Source: an uncultured Saprospiraceae bacterium (GTDB lineage Bacteria; Bacteroidota; Bacteroidia; Chitinophagales; Saprospiraceae). Taken from it: 64,000 nucleotides of DNA. Each line of letters starts with the position of its first letter. Position 1 is the stretch's first letter. The stretch is taken from positions 127,357-191,356 of the forward strand of contig CALGAW010000010.1 in assembly GCA_937959115.1 (NCBI GenBank), written 5' to 3'. Below are positions 46,231 through 55,244 of the stretch, one piece after another. The translations under genes were made by a program, and so were the position numbers. The notes beneath the pieces were generated by a model. That model was not told the DNA's origin. It ran no database searches and was given only the letters and a program-made list of their open reading frames with translations.

Positions 46231-46260
46231 CAAAAGTAAAGCTAAAATTGATCTAAACAA
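46231..46260 (-). promoter_or_regulatory. Promoter of darB-dehydratase unit
   Basis: On the minus strand a TTG (complement of 46258-46260) and a TACTTTTG (complement of 46231-46238) are separated by 19 bases and fit TTG / TAnnTTTG. It splits the cluster into two transcription units. Confidence 0.7.
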
Positions 46261-46372
46261 AAAATACTTACTAATAATGCAATTTGCGTATGTTTTGTTC
46301 AAACATTATTGAGGTTTGAATTTTAATAGAATATAATTTCAAAACAAATACCAATAAAACATACTTAAAACT

Positions 46373-47323
46373 CTATGATTGTCCATTGTTTAAAATCATA
46401 TCTGCTTTAAAATCATTACTCATTAAGTAGTTGACTTGTTTTTCAATTTTATTCTTAAAAATTATGCCGATCAACCAACTAATAATCGTGGTGATTGGAG
46501 AAAGAATGAAAATTCCAACAAAAAGATACGTTCGAAACAGCTTTACTCTAAAACTTCTTTCTTCTGACATAAACGCCCCTTTTTTATAAATGAATTCAGC
46601 CAAAGGGGCAAAAAGTTTATTCGCTCGTCTCTCTAACAAAATCAAATTAGGAAAGATGCTTACGGCCCCTAGCCTATTTAATTCTGACTGTTGTAAACTA
46701 TTTATATCTTGATGTAATGATTTTCTGATTATTTCGCCAAACTGACTACTCCTCTTGATATCATGGTCTGAGACGCCTGGTTTAGGAAAAACTTTCCAAA
46801 ATGGTTCTTTCTTTCCTGTTAGCATCCACCTTAAAATTGTGATCACACTTACTAGATTTGGTGATCGGTCGACAAGAGCGATATTCCCTACTAATTTAGC
46901 CTGCGCATTTAGTAATTTTGCCTTCATTTTTTCATGACCAACCACCCACATATTCCTTGCGCCGTTAATTGTGATAACAGGTTTGCTTTTAAGCAACTTA
47001 ATCCCTTGTTCTGAAACCACGAATGAGTTGATCGGGATACTAGGTGATAAGTACCAAACCTGATAGCCAATTACAACAAGATCATAGTCAATGGAGTCAT
47101 CAAACTTAAATGGCTTTAGCTCAAAAGGGATTTCTTTGTAGGTTTCAGGAAATGCTTGGAAAAACGCGTTGCTCGTCCAGGGAAATGGGAAGGGAGTCGC
47201 CAGCTCCAAGAATTCGTAATGCACTTTGACTGAAGGATCAGCTTCAAGCGCTTGCAAAACAGACTTAACTATTTCAGTAGTTTGCCCTGATTGAGAGTAT
47301 GTAATCACGAGTACATTCTTCAT
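46373..47323 (-). CDS. darA: DarA-like dialkylresorcinol aromatase (flavodoxin-like)
   Basis: A 316-residue protein. The N-terminal flavodoxin-like part starts MKNVLVITYSQSGQTTEIVK, a phosphate-binding loop for FMN, and includes YDLVVIGYQVWYLSPSIPINSF. The C-terminal part has a hydrophobic segment (YLFVGIFILSPITTIISWLIGIIF), suggesting membrane association. It matches the protein annotated in Bacteroidota as dialkylresorcinol condensing enzyme DarA, thought to aromatise the DarB product. Its start overlaps the acyltransferase stop by four bases. Confidence 0.82.
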   Translation of the reverse strand: MKNVLVITYSQSGQTTEIVKSVLQALEADPSVKVHYEFLELATPFPFPWTSNAFFQAFPETYKEIPFELKPFKFDDSIDYDLVVIGYQVWYLSPSIPINSFVVSEQGIKLLKSKPVITINGARNMWVVGHEKMKAKLLNAQAKLVGNIALVDRSPNLVSVITILRWMLTGKKEPFWKVFPKPGVSDHDIKRSSQFGEIIRKSLHQDINSLQQSELNRLGAVSIFPNLILLERRANKLFAPLAEFIYKKGAFMSEERSFRVKLFRTYLFVGIFILSPITTIISWLIGIIFKNKIEKQVNYLMSNDFKADMILNNGQS

Positions 47324-48204
47324 GATTCTGCTTTATTCGATTCCCAAAAAGGATAGTAGTTAAACCACTGCAAGGGGTAAGCTTTGAGCTTTTCTTCTAC
47401 AGATTTCACATACTCGTTTAGCAAGTCTTGTGGTTTTCCAGTATTGACTTTACCCGGAGTTGAAAAGAAGTGATAACCTTTGCCCGACACTTTAATAGAA
47501 TAGACAAATACGTAAGGCACTTTAAATTTTGAGGCAAGTTGGAATGGACCAGCTGGAAACTTTGCTGGTTTTCCCATCAACTCAGCTGTTAATGTTTTGC
47601 TGCCTTCTAAATATCTATCCCCATGGATACAAATAAACTCATTATTTTTCAATGCCTTACTTATAGCAATGATATGAGAAAAGTCTTGCTTTACTGCGAT
47701 TATTTTAAACGTTCGATCACCAATAGTTTCATTTAATGATTCCTTTATGTTTTCATGTTCCTCATCAAACATGACAATATTAATTGGTTTGCTTAAAGTT
47801 GTCAGTAAACTTCCGGCTATTTCCCAGCTTCCGATATGAGCGCTAATAAGGATGCCACCTTTATTCTCCTTATCCATTTTATGAAGATGTACCTCATCAT
47901 CTATGTTAAAACTGAATCGATCTGCAAATCCTGCAAGAACAGCTACTTTATCAAGGATAACTTGTCCAAAAATGTAAAAATTTGCGTAGATACTTTTAAT
48001 GGTCTTAAACCATCCGTATTGGTGGATTTCTCGAAAATAGAAATAATTGGCTTTAAATGCTTTAGGGCTAAAAAAGACAAAATATAAGGCAACAAAACGC
48101 AACACAAAATATGCTACACCAAGCCCTAGGTACTTTAAGATCCAAATGAAAATCCTATAACCTAATGAGCCGCCTCTAGATTTCCCTTGCCAGTTTTCTG
48201 CCAT
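47320..48204 (-). CDS. LpxL-like lysophospholipid/lipid A-type acyltransferase
   Basis: A 294-residue membrane-associated acyltransferase. A hydrophobic N-terminal segment (about 15-45) is followed by the acyltransferase block GGILISAHIGSWEIAG (an H-x4-E motif) and the GDRYLEGSKTLTAELMGKPAKF region typical of the LpxL/HtrB family. In aryl polyene and flexirubin clusters such enzymes transfer the finished acyl chain onto a carrier or lipid. Here it sits between the ACP and DarA-like genes, so its donor is probably the cluster's own ACP. A general lipid A role is the alternative. Confidence 0.85.
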   Translation of the reverse strand: MAENWQGKSRGGSLGYRIFIWILKYLGLGVAYFVLRFVALYFVFFSPKAFKANYFYFREIHQYGWFKTIKSIYANFYIFGQVILDKVAVLAGFADRFSFNIDDEVHLHKMDKENKGGILISAHIGSWEIAGSLLTTLSKPINIVMFDEEHENIKESLNETIGDRTFKIIAVKQDFSHIIAISKALKNNEFICIHGDRYLEGSKTLTAELMGKPAKFPAGPFQLASKFKVPYVFVYSIKVSGKGYHFFSTPGKVNTGKPQDLLNEYVKSVEEKLKAYPLQWFNYYPFWESNKAES

Positions 48205-48231
48205 TTGATCGTTTAGGTTGTCGTTCTATGG

Positions 48232-48489
48232 TTACACATTTTGATGTACCTGTATGCTGGAATTAATAAAATCGTAAAAGTCGTTAAAAGAGTGGATGGA
48301 TTTGAATTCTTCTCCTTTCATTTTAAAGCCGAAGGTGTGTTCTACCAATACCACTAAATCTACATAGTCTAGGCTATCCAGCTCAAGTGCTTCATGGAAG
48401 TTTGCTTCAAAAGAGACGCCCTCTAGTTCTGCTTCGAACTCTTCAATTAGAAATGAGTTAACTTTTTCAATGATTTCACTTCGTTTCAT
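48232..48489 (-). CDS. Acyl carrier protein
   Basis: An 85-residue acidic helical carrier. The phosphopantetheine site is Ser39 in ELDSLDYVDLV, with the usual preceding Glu-Leu-Asp. It carries the growing chain for the neighbouring ketosynthase and reductase. It is probably cluster-specific, because the housekeeping acpP is not expected in this context. Confidence 0.93.
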   Translation of the reverse strand: MKRSEIIEKVNSFLIEEFEAELEGVSFEANFHEALELDSLDYVDLVVLVEHTFGFKMKGEEFKSIHSFNDFYDFINSSIQVHQNV

Positions 48490-48504
48490 TTTATATTAGT
48501 TTCG

Positions 48505-49725
48505 TTAGGGGTAATATTTTCTTATAACCAAGGAGGAATTGGTGCCTCCGAATCCAAAGGAGTTCGATAAAAACGCATTGATTTCCGTCTCTTTAGGCTT
48601 CGTAGGAATATTCAATTTTCTGCTATCTTCATCTGGATTCTCCAAGTTGATGTTTGGGGCAACAAAAGAGTTTTTCATCATGATTAGAGAATATACAATT
48701 TCGCTTGCTCCTGCCATCCAACATTCGTGTCCAGTCATAGATTTAGTACTAGTAACGAATGGTTTAGAGCCAAAAACTTCATGAATTGCTCGGGCTTCAT
48801 TTTGATCTCCGAGTGGAGTACTTGTTGCATGAGCGTTGATATAATCTACTTCGGAAGCTTGAATATTTGATTGTTCTAGGGCCATAGACAGTGAGCGAAC
48901 TGGTCCATCCACATCTGGCTTAGAGATGTGTCCGCCATTGGAAGAAAATCCGTACCCGATGACTTCTCCATAAATCTTTGCGCCCCGTTTTTTAGCAGAT
49001 TCAAGGCTTTCTAAAATCACAGTTGCTGCTCCACCACTTGGCACAAGTCCATCGCGGTCTCTGTCAAATGGACGAGATGCGAGTTGTGGTTCCATTTCAC
49101 GTGTCGAGAATGCACCGATTGCATCAAAAGAACCCATTGCATAAAAATTGACTTCTTGAGCACCACCGCAGATCACTTGTTTCTGTAGGCCTTGTTTAAT
49201 GAGTAGATAGCCCATTCCAATGGAGTGAGAGCCGCTTGCACAAGCCCCACTAATGGTAAAGTTGATTCCTTTTAGTTTGAAAATGGTGGATAAATTCATT
49301 GTAACGGTAGAATTCATGGATTGAAAGATAGATCCAGAACCGACCATTGCAGTATCCCTTTTTTCTCTTACGACATCATTTGCTTCAATGACTGCTTTGG
49401 CGCAGCTATCATTACCGTAGAGGATTCCAACTTCATTATTATCTAAAAAATCAAGATCGATTCTAGCATGCAGTAGTGCTTCTAGTGTTGCCATGTAGGC
49501 ATATTCTCCTTGTTCTCCTAGACCAATCCGTTGTCGTCTTTTTAGCTGTTTTTTTAAGTCTGGACGATCTACCATTCCGGTAAGACCTGACCGATATCCG
49601 TATTCTTTTCTTTTTTTATCAAGTCCGATGCCTGATACTCCATCGTAGAGCGACTTGGTGACTTCGTCTGTATTTTTTCCGATACAAGAATAAACGCCAA
49701 AACCTGTAATGACTACTCTGTTCAT
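48505..49725 (-). CDS. Beta-ketoacyl-ACP synthase II-type enzyme
   Basis: A 406-residue condensing enzyme of the FabF family. The catalytic set is Cys in ISGACASGSHSIG, His in NAHATSTPLGD and His in KSMTGHECWMAGASE, followed by SFGFGGTNSS. It extends ACP-bound chains with malonyl-ACP. The sequence around the third motif (TGHECWMAGAS rather than TGHLLGAAG) is like the ketosynthases of aryl polyene/flexirubin clusters. Short spacing to the flanking genes (2 bases to fabG) indicates one operon. Confidence 0.9.
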   Translation of the reverse strand: MNRVVITGFGVYSCIGKNTDEVTKSLYDGVSGIGLDKKRKEYGYRSGLTGMVDRPDLKKQLKRRQRIGLGEQGEYAYMATLEALLHARIDLDFLDNNEVGILYGNDSCAKAVIEANDVVREKRDTAMVGSGSIFQSMNSTVTMNLSTIFKLKGINFTISGACASGSHSIGMGYLLIKQGLQKQVICGGAQEVNFYAMGSFDAIGAFSTREMEPQLASRPFDRDRDGLVPSGGAATVILESLESAKKRGAKIYGEVIGYGFSSNGGHISKPDVDGPVRSLSMALEQSNIQASEVDYINAHATSTPLGDQNEARAIHEVFGSKPFVTSTKSMTGHECWMAGASEIVYSLIMMKNSFVAPNINLENPDEDSRKLNIPTKPKETEINAFLSNSFGFGGTNSSLVIRKYYP

Positions 49726-49727
49726 AA

Positions 49728-50456
49728 TTACGTATATAATCCTCCATTTACAGAAATCACTTCTCCAGTAATGTAAGTGGCTTTATCGGAAACTAAAAAT
49801 CCGACAACCTCGCTTACTTCCTCTGGCTTTCCGAAGCGTTTCATTGGTATAATTGCTTTAAAATCTTTTTCTTCTAGGTCCTCTGTCATATCTGTGGAAA
49901 TGAATCCTGGAGCCACTGCGTTTACTGTAATCTTTTTTCTAGCCACTTCTTGTCCAAGCGCTTTGGTTGCCCCGATGACTGCGGCTTTAGCAGCTGAATA
50001 ATTAGTTTGTCCAGGTAGCCCTTTAATTCCTGAAAGCGATACGACATTAACAATTCTGCCGAATTTATTGGTCATCATATCTTTAATAAGATATCTTGTT
50101 GTGAAAAAGAAGCCGTTGAGGTTTGTGTTAAGCACATCGCTCCAATCTTCATCCGTCATAAAGACTAGCAATCCATCTTTTCTGATCCCTGCGTTATTGA
50201 CTAGAGCTTCAATATACTCGCCTTCATTATTCTTTTTCCAAGCTTCTAATTTACTTTCGACATCAGTTTTACTGGCGACATCGAACTGCATTATTTCTGC
50301 AGTACTGCCGATCTCTTCAACTAATTTACGGGTATTTTCAGCTTCGAGCTTATTGCTCTTGTAATTTATTATGATGTGAAACCCTTGTCTTGCAAGCGTT
50401 AAACTGATTGCTCTTCCAATTCCTCTGGATCCACCTGTGACTAATGCGTTTCTCAT
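49728..50456 (-). CDS. fabG: 3-oxoacyl-ACP reductase
   Basis: A 242-residue short-chain dehydrogenase. It has the nucleotide-binding GGSRGIGRAI motif, LVNNAGIRKDGLL, the catalytic Ser-Tyr-Lys set in SLSGIKGLPGQTNYSAAKAA and the C-terminal YITGEVISVNGGLYT. It reduces 3-oxoacyl-ACP with NADPH. It is the first gene of the five-gene unit ending at the DarA-like gene, with a promoter at 50512-50542. FabG function is clear, and dedication to the cluster is inferred from position. Confidence 0.93.
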   Translation of the reverse strand: MRNALVTGGSRGIGRAISLTLARQGFHIIINYKSNKLEAENTRKLVEEIGSTAEIMQFDVASKTDVESKLEAWKKNNEGEYIEALVNNAGIRKDGLLVFMTDEDWSDVLNTNLNGFFFTTRYLIKDMMTNKFGRIVNVVSLSGIKGLPGQTNYSAAKAAVIGATKALGQEVARKKITVNAVAPGFISTDMTEDLEEKDFKAIIPMKRFGKPEEVSEVVGFLVSDKATYITGEVISVNGGLYT

Positions 50457-50882
50457 ATACGGATTAAGCTTTAAGCTTACTTCTTTTACTTATTTGGTTA
50501 AAAATATCAAACAAATATAAGGATGAAATTGTGCTTCTACAAGCCAAATGTAGTTTGTAGATATAACTTCCAAAGGCAGAAAAATTCAAGATAAAAATAA
50601 AACGGCCCTCCTTGAGTATTATCTGCTAATTCTCCTATATATAAACTACTTTAATTGAATGACTTTTGAATTGACAATTTGTCTAATTAAAAGAATCATC
50701 AAAACAAAATAAAACCGTTCCATTGCGATGATTTCTTTTTTTTTGAGTTAAAAAACAAAAAAACAATCTAAATCGGCAAAATTATTAGCTTATTTAGCCA
50801 TTACATAACAAGTTTTGAAAATTCGGCCGTATTGTTTAAGATTAACAAATAATGTATTTTAAGCACTTTAGAAATCAGCTAA
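50457..50882. other. Divergent intergenic region at the head of the lipid/pigment cluster
   Basis: 426 AT-rich bases. It holds the fabG-cluster promoter (50512-50542) and presumably that of the small membrane protein gene. No other structure is seen. Confidence 0.45.
50512..50542 (-). promoter_or_regulatory. Promoter of fabG-fabF-ACP-acyltransferase-darA unit
   Basis: On the minus strand a TTG (complement of 50540-50542) and a TATATTTG (complement of 50512-50519) are separated by 20 bases, about 56 bases before the fabG ATG. Confidence 0.75.
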
Positions 50883-51179
50883 ATGAAAATACTAGAAGAA
50901 GGTTTTTTTACGAATAAAAGGTTATTGGAATTGTTCTTAATTGAAGTAATCATTTATCTAGCTTTGTGGTTTTACTATCCATTTTTAGCTCAAATTCTTT
51001 CAATGATTGCAATTTCAATTTGTACTGGGATATTGTTAATCTCCTTGATTTCTGAGCTACTTGAACCTAGTAAGATTCCTAGTGCTTACTACAAGGCAAT
51101 GTTCCTAGGAATTATTTCCCCAATCATAGCATGGGGTATTATGACGTTGATAGGCGGAGAGTCTTTTCTATCTCTTTAA
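50883..51179 (+). CDS. Small integral membrane protein, unknown function
   Basis: A 98-residue hydrophobic protein. There are probably three transmembrane helices (LELFLIEVIIYLALWFYYPF, LSMIAISICTGILLISLI and AMFLGIISPIIAWGIMTLI), separated by a short charged loop (SELLEPSKIPSAYYK). No motif is recognised. It is convergent with fabH (34-base gap) and divergent from the fabG cluster. It may serve as a membrane helper for the cluster, but nothing shows this. Confidence 0.65.
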   Translation: MKILEEGFFTNKRLLELFLIEVIIYLALWFYYPFLAQILSMIAISICTGILLISLISELLEPSKIPSAYYKAMFLGIISPIIAWGIMTLIGGESFLSL

Positions 51180-51212
51180 CGCTGATCATAAAAAAGCAAT
51201 ACGTTAGCTATT

Positions 51213-52271
51213 CTACCAACGAATCAGGCAAGATCCCCAAGTAAATCCGCTTCCGAACGCTGCAAGACAAACAAGATCTCCGTCTTTTACTTTTCCAGCT
51301 TCAACAGCTTCACAAAGTGCAATTGGAATTGAGGCAGCAGTTGTGTTCCCATACTTTTCAATGTTATTAAACACTTTATCACTGTCTAGACCTAGATTTA
51401 ACTGAATCATTTGACTGATTCTTAGATTGGCTTGATGCGGTATTAACATATCGATGTCTTTTACCTCATAGTCAGTTGCAGCCAGTGCTTCACGAATAAC
51501 TTCTGGAAACTTTTCGACGGCAAATTTAAAAACATAACGGCCATTCATATGTGGAAATGTTTGTCCCTTATCAATCATTTCGTGGGTAACTAACATCCCC
51601 CCATACTCAGGCTCATCACCATAATCTGGGTACAACTCTGTGTCTTTCAAGAATACACCTCCATGTCCCCCAGGATTGAAATAAGCCAAGTGTTCTGCAT
51701 ATTCGCCATCTGCATGCAGATGGGTCGTTAAAATACCTTTTCCTTCTTCTTCTGTTGGTTGAATGATGGCAGCGCCAGCACCATCTCCGAAGATTACTGT
51801 TACATTACGCCCTCTAGTAGAAAAATCTAAATTACTAGAATGAAACTCAGAACCTACAACTAAAATATTCTTGTACATTCCAGTTTTCACAAACTGGTCA
51901 GCTATTGATAGCGCATAAATAAATCCCGAACATTGATTTCTAATATCCAATGCACCAATTCCATTCATTCCCATTTCTCGTTGCAGTAAAACCCCACAAC
52001 CAGGAAAATAATAGTCAGGACTTAATGTCGCAAATATGATAAAGTCAACATCTTTTTCTGTAATTCCAGCGTTCTCGATTGCCCGTTTAGAAGCATGAAC
52101 GGCCATTGTAGTGGAGGATTCTTCATGTTTTACAGCATACCTTCGCTCCTTGATCCCAGTACGCTCTACAATCCACTCATCAGTTGTATCCATTAATTTG
52201 GATAATTCCTCATTTGTTACAATGCGTTCTGGAACATAATATCCAATTCCGCCTATTTTTGAATTTAACAT
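51213..52271 (-). CDS. fabH: Beta-ketoacyl-ACP synthase III
   Basis: A 352-residue KAS III. The nucleophile Cys is in DIRNQCSGFIY, the His in LIPHQANLRI and the Asn in EKYGNTTAASIP. The N-terminal GIGYYVPERIVTNEEL and DEWIVERTGIKERR strings are standard FabH. It condenses acyl-CoA with malonyl-ACP to start chains. It is about 15 residues longer than E. coli FabH, with an insert around GVFLKDTELYPDYGDEPEYG. It has its own promoter (52295-52323) and could prime the neighbouring pigment/lipid pathway or general fatty-acid synthesis. Confidence 0.9.
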   Translation of the reverse strand: MLNSKIGGIGYYVPERIVTNEELSKLMDTTDEWIVERTGIKERRYAVKHEESSTTMAVHASKRAIENAGITEKDVDFIIFATLSPDYYFPGCGVLLQREMGMNGIGALDIRNQCSGFIYALSIADQFVKTGMYKNILVVGSEFHSSNLDFSTRGRNVTVIFGDGAGAAIIQPTEEEGKGILTTHLHADGEYAEHLAYFNPGGHGGVFLKDTELYPDYGDEPEYGGMLVTHEMIDKGQTFPHMNGRYVFKFAVEKFPEVIREALAATDYEVKDIDMLIPHQANLRISQMIQLNLGLDSDKVFNNIEKYGNTTAASIPIALCEAVEAGKVKDGDLVCLAAFGSGFTWGSCLIRW

Positions 52272-52294
52272 ATGGTTAGCTCTTTTGATTTTGG

Positions 52295-52323
52295 CAAAGG
52301 TAAATCTTTTTTTGGAAGTACAA
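52295..52323 (-). promoter_or_regulatory. Promoter of fabH
   Basis: On the minus strand a TTG (complement of 52321-52323) and a TACCTTTG (complement of 52295-52302) are separated by 18 bases, 23 bases before the ATG. Confidence 0.75.
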
Positions 52324-52384
52324 TAGAAGAAATATATGCAATAAAATAAATTTCACAAAGACGAGGTTCCAGAAAGTATTTTGT

Positions 52385-52392
52385 TAATTTTG
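52385..52392 (+). promoter_or_regulatory. -7 element immediately before lolD-like gene
   Basis: TAATTTTG fits TAnnTTTG and ends 6 bases before the ATG at 52399. Transcription would start at or next to the start codon. No convincing -33 TTG is seen. Confidence 0.6.
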
Positions 52393-52398
52393 CGGCAT

Positions 52399-53055
52399 AT
52401 GATAAAAGCTGAAAACATACATAAATCTTACGAACAGCTTCAGGTGTTGAAAGGCGTTTCTCTTACTGTGAAAAAAGGAGAGTTCGTAACAATCGTAGGT
52501 AAGTCAGGTGCTGGAAAAAGTACCTTGCTACATATCTTAGGAACACTTGACAAGCATGACAAGGGAAATCTAATTATCAAGGATACAGATATCAGTTCAC
52601 TGTCAGAAGTAGAATTGTCAAAGTTCAGAAATCAGAATATTGGCTTCGTGTTTCAGTTTCATCACTTGTTACCAGAGTTTTCAGCGGTTGAAAATGTGTG
52701 TATTCCTGCATTTATTAACGGGACTAGTGAAGCTGTAGCTGAGAAACGAGCAAAAGAGTTATTAGACTACCTTGGCCTTTCTGCAAGATTTGAGCACAAA
52801 CCAACACAGCTCTCGGGTGGAGAACAGCAGCGTGTTGCTGTCGCCAGAGCACTCATGAACCAACCAGAAATCATCTTTGCAGATGAGCCGTCGGGTAACT
52901 TAGACACAGCATCCTCTCAAGATCTGCATAACTTGTTGTTCGAACTACGGAAAGACTTTCAGCAAACCTTTATCATTGTAACACATAACGAAGAACTAGC
53001 AGGCATGAGTGATCGTAAACTAGTTATGCAAGATGGAGATATCATTCGTGATTGA
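52399..53055 (+). CDS. lolD: LolD-type lipoprotein-release/MacB-family ABC ATPase
   Basis: A 218-residue ABC ATPase. The ATG at 52399 is chosen (MIKAENIHKSYEQLQVLKGV) because a TTG start at 52381 would lie upstream of the promoter element. Walker A is GKSGAGKST, the signature LSGGEQQRVAVARAL and Walker B IFADEPSGNLD. The FQFHHLLPEFSAVENV segment is typical of the LolD/MacB group, which extracts lipoproteins or drives efflux with a separate permease. No permease gene is adjacent, which is common for lolD in Bacteroidota. Confidence 0.88.
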   Translation: MIKAENIHKSYEQLQVLKGVSLTVKKGEFVTIVGKSGAGKSTLLHILGTLDKHDKGNLIIKDTDISSLSEVELSKFRNQNIGFVFQFHHLLPEFSAVENVCIPAFINGTSEAVAEKRAKELLDYLGLSARFEHKPTQLSGGEQQRVAVARALMNQPEIIFADEPSGNLDTASSQDLHNLLFELRKDFQQTFIIVTHNEELAGMSDRKLVMQDGDIIRD

Positions 53056-53226
53056 GCAACATATCGAATATCCAATATAGAAGTAAGTACATTCTTCCTA
53101 AGGTTTATTGAAAATTCAGCTCTTTTGATCGAAATTTGAAATTCCCCAATTACTTAAACAATCAACATTTCATTCTTTTTTGTAAAAACAACTTGTTTAA
53201 AAAAGTTAATTTTTATGTTCAACAAC

Positions 53227-53260
53227 TTGATTCAGCTTTTACGGAAATTCCTTAACTTTG
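53227..53260 (+). promoter_or_regulatory. Promoter of ABC-F gene
   Basis: TTG (53227-53229) and TAACTTTG (53253-53260) with a 23-base spacer, at the long end of the range. The -7 element ends only 7 bases before the ATG. Confidence 0.65.
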
Positions 53261-53267
53261 ACAACAT

Positions 53268-55229
53268 ATGATTAGTGCTAATAACATTTGGATTAAGTAT
53301 GGAGATCGGGTTCTCCTAGACAACATCAACGTTGTCATTGGAGAAAGAGATCGGGTTGGTCTAGTAGGAAGAAACGGAGCGGGGAAATCTACCTTCTTAA
53401 AAGTGATTGCCAAGGAGATTTCTCCTGACAAGGGCACCATTGCAAGGCCTACTAATTCTACCATCGGATTTTTGCATCAAGAAATGAGCCTCCCAAAAGG
53501 CAAAACAGTGATGAATGAAGCGCTTTCTGCTTTCAGCAACGTCATTGAAATGGAAAAAAGAATTGAGGAGATGAATGTGGAAATGGGTGAACGAACAGAC
53601 TATGAAAGTCAAGGCTACACTGATCTGCTCAACGAGTTTGCTGAAGTCAATGACATCTTTAATCTCCTAGGAGGTGCCACAATGGAAGCCGACTGTGAAC
53701 GCGTTTTAACTGGTCTAGGCTTCAAATCAGAAGACATGGACCGTCTTACTGAAGAATTTAGTGGTGGCTGGCAAATGCGGATTGCCCTCGCAAAAATCCT
53801 TTTGACTCGCCCCGACTACATGCTACTAGATGAGCCTACCAACCATCTTGATATCGAATCGATTATCTGGTTAGAGGGCTTTCTGAAAACCTATGAAGGC
53901 GCTATCATTTTAATTTCTCACGACAAGACATTCCTTGATCGAGTCACCAACAGAACAGTCGAAATCGATCATGGAAAAGTTTATGATTACAAATCAAATT
54001 ATTCAAAATACTTAATCTTAAGAAAAGAACGTCGAGAACAACTTCTAAACGCTTACAAGAACCAACAGAAGCATATAGAGCATACGGAGAAACTGATTGA
54101 TAAATTTAGAGCGAAGGCCAGTAAAGCAAAATTGGCTCAAACGCTAATCAAACAACTGGAAAAAATAGATCGTGTGGAGTTGGATCAGGAAAACACTTCT
54201 GCACTCAAGCTATACTTCCCGCCTGCTCCGCGTTCGGGAGAGGTTGTGTTGGACATCAAGTCTGTTAAAAAGGAATATGGCGATTTATTGGTCCTTGATC
54301 AGATTGATTTCCAATTACTCCGTGGTGAGCAAGTTGCTTTTGTAGGCAAAAACGGTGAAGGAAAGACAACCCTTTCCAAAATCATAGTAGGAGCGGAAAA
54401 TGCAACTGCTGGGGATGTCGTAGAAGGTCATAATGTAAAAATAGGCTATTACGCTCAAAACCAAGCAGATGAATTAGACGGAAAGCTTACTGTTCTGGAG
54501 ACAATGGAGCAACGTTGCCCTGATGAATTGAGAACAAAGCTTCGTGGAATCCTTGGTGCATTTATGTTTAGTGGTGAGGATGCAGAGAAGAAGGTAAGTG
54601 TTTTATCTGGTGGAGAACGCGCTAGATTGGCCATTGCAAAGATGCTCCTTCATCCAATCAATCTGCTAATTCTTGATGAGCCGACGAACCATTTAGATAT
54701 TATATCTAAGCAAGTATTAAAAGATGCCCTAGCAAAATATGATGGTTCCATGATCGTTGTCTCTCACGACAGGGATTTCCTTGATGGAATGACTCAAAGA
54801 ACCATTGAATTCAATAATAAGAAGATTCATGAGCATCTTGGCGACATCAATTACTTCCTAGAAAGACGTGCTTTTGGTAATTTTAGAGAAGTAAGTCTTG
54901 GCGACCAGCCGAAGCAGTCCAAGCATAAATCTGCTGAAAAGAAAGAAGCTCCTGTCATTTTAAGCAAAGAGCAACGCAGAGAACTAGAAAAAGAGAAAAA
55001 ACAGTTATTGCGGGCCGTGCAATCAAATGAAAAGAAGATTAGTCAGACGGAAGAGAAAATAGCGCAGTACGAAGCAGAAATGGCAAAACCTGATTTCTAT
55101 AATGCTGCAAATGCAAACGACACCTTGAATGCTTACAACCAATCAAAGGCTAATTTGGACAAACATTATACTGAATGGGAAACGGCACAGAACGTCTTGG
55201 AAGCATGGACAGATAAACACAAGATCTAA
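53268..55229 (+). CDS. ABC-F family ATPase (ribosome-associated)
   Basis: A 653-residue soluble protein with two ABC domains and no membrane segments. Walker A motifs are GRNGAGKST and GKNGEGKTT. The signatures are FSGGWQMRIALA and LSGGERARLAIA, and the Walker B motifs LLDEPTNHLD and ILDEPTNHLD. An arm/linker (KTFLDRVTNRTVEI to RKERREQLLNAYKNQ) joins them, and a C-terminal coiled-coil (about 560-645) ends the protein. ABC-F proteins bind the ribosomal E site and regulate translation; some give antibiotic resistance. The C-terminal coiled-coil suggests a Uup-like or EttA-like member. Confidence 0.93.
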   Translation: MISANNIWIKYGDRVLLDNINVVIGERDRVGLVGRNGAGKSTFLKVIAKEISPDKGTIARPTNSTIGFLHQEMSLPKGKTVMNEALSAFSNVIEMEKRIEEMNVEMGERTDYESQGYTDLLNEFAEVNDIFNLLGGATMEADCERVLTGLGFKSEDMDRLTEEFSGGWQMRIALAKILLTRPDYMLLDEPTNHLDIESIIWLEGFLKTYEGAIILISHDKTFLDRVTNRTVEIDHGKVYDYKSNYSKYLILRKERREQLLNAYKNQQKHIEHTEKLIDKFRAKASKAKLAQTLIKQLEKIDRVELDQENTSALKLYFPPAPRSGEVVLDIKSVKKEYGDLLVLDQIDFQLLRGEQVAFVGKNGEGKTTLSKIIVGAENATAGDVVEGHNVKIGYYAQNQADELDGKLTVLETMEQRCPDELRTKLRGILGAFMFSGEDAEKKVSVLSGGERARLAIAKMLLHPINLLILDEPTNHLDIISKQVLKDALAKYDGSMIVVSHDRDFLDGMTQRTIEFNNKKIHEHLGDINYFLERRAFGNFREVSLGDQPKQSKHKSAEKKEAPVILSKEQRRELEKEKKQLLRAVQSNEKKISQTEEKIAQYEAEMAKPDFYNAANANDTLNAYNQSKANLDKHYTEWETAQNVLEAWTDKHKI

Positions 55230-55244
55230 GAAAAGTATTCGCCT

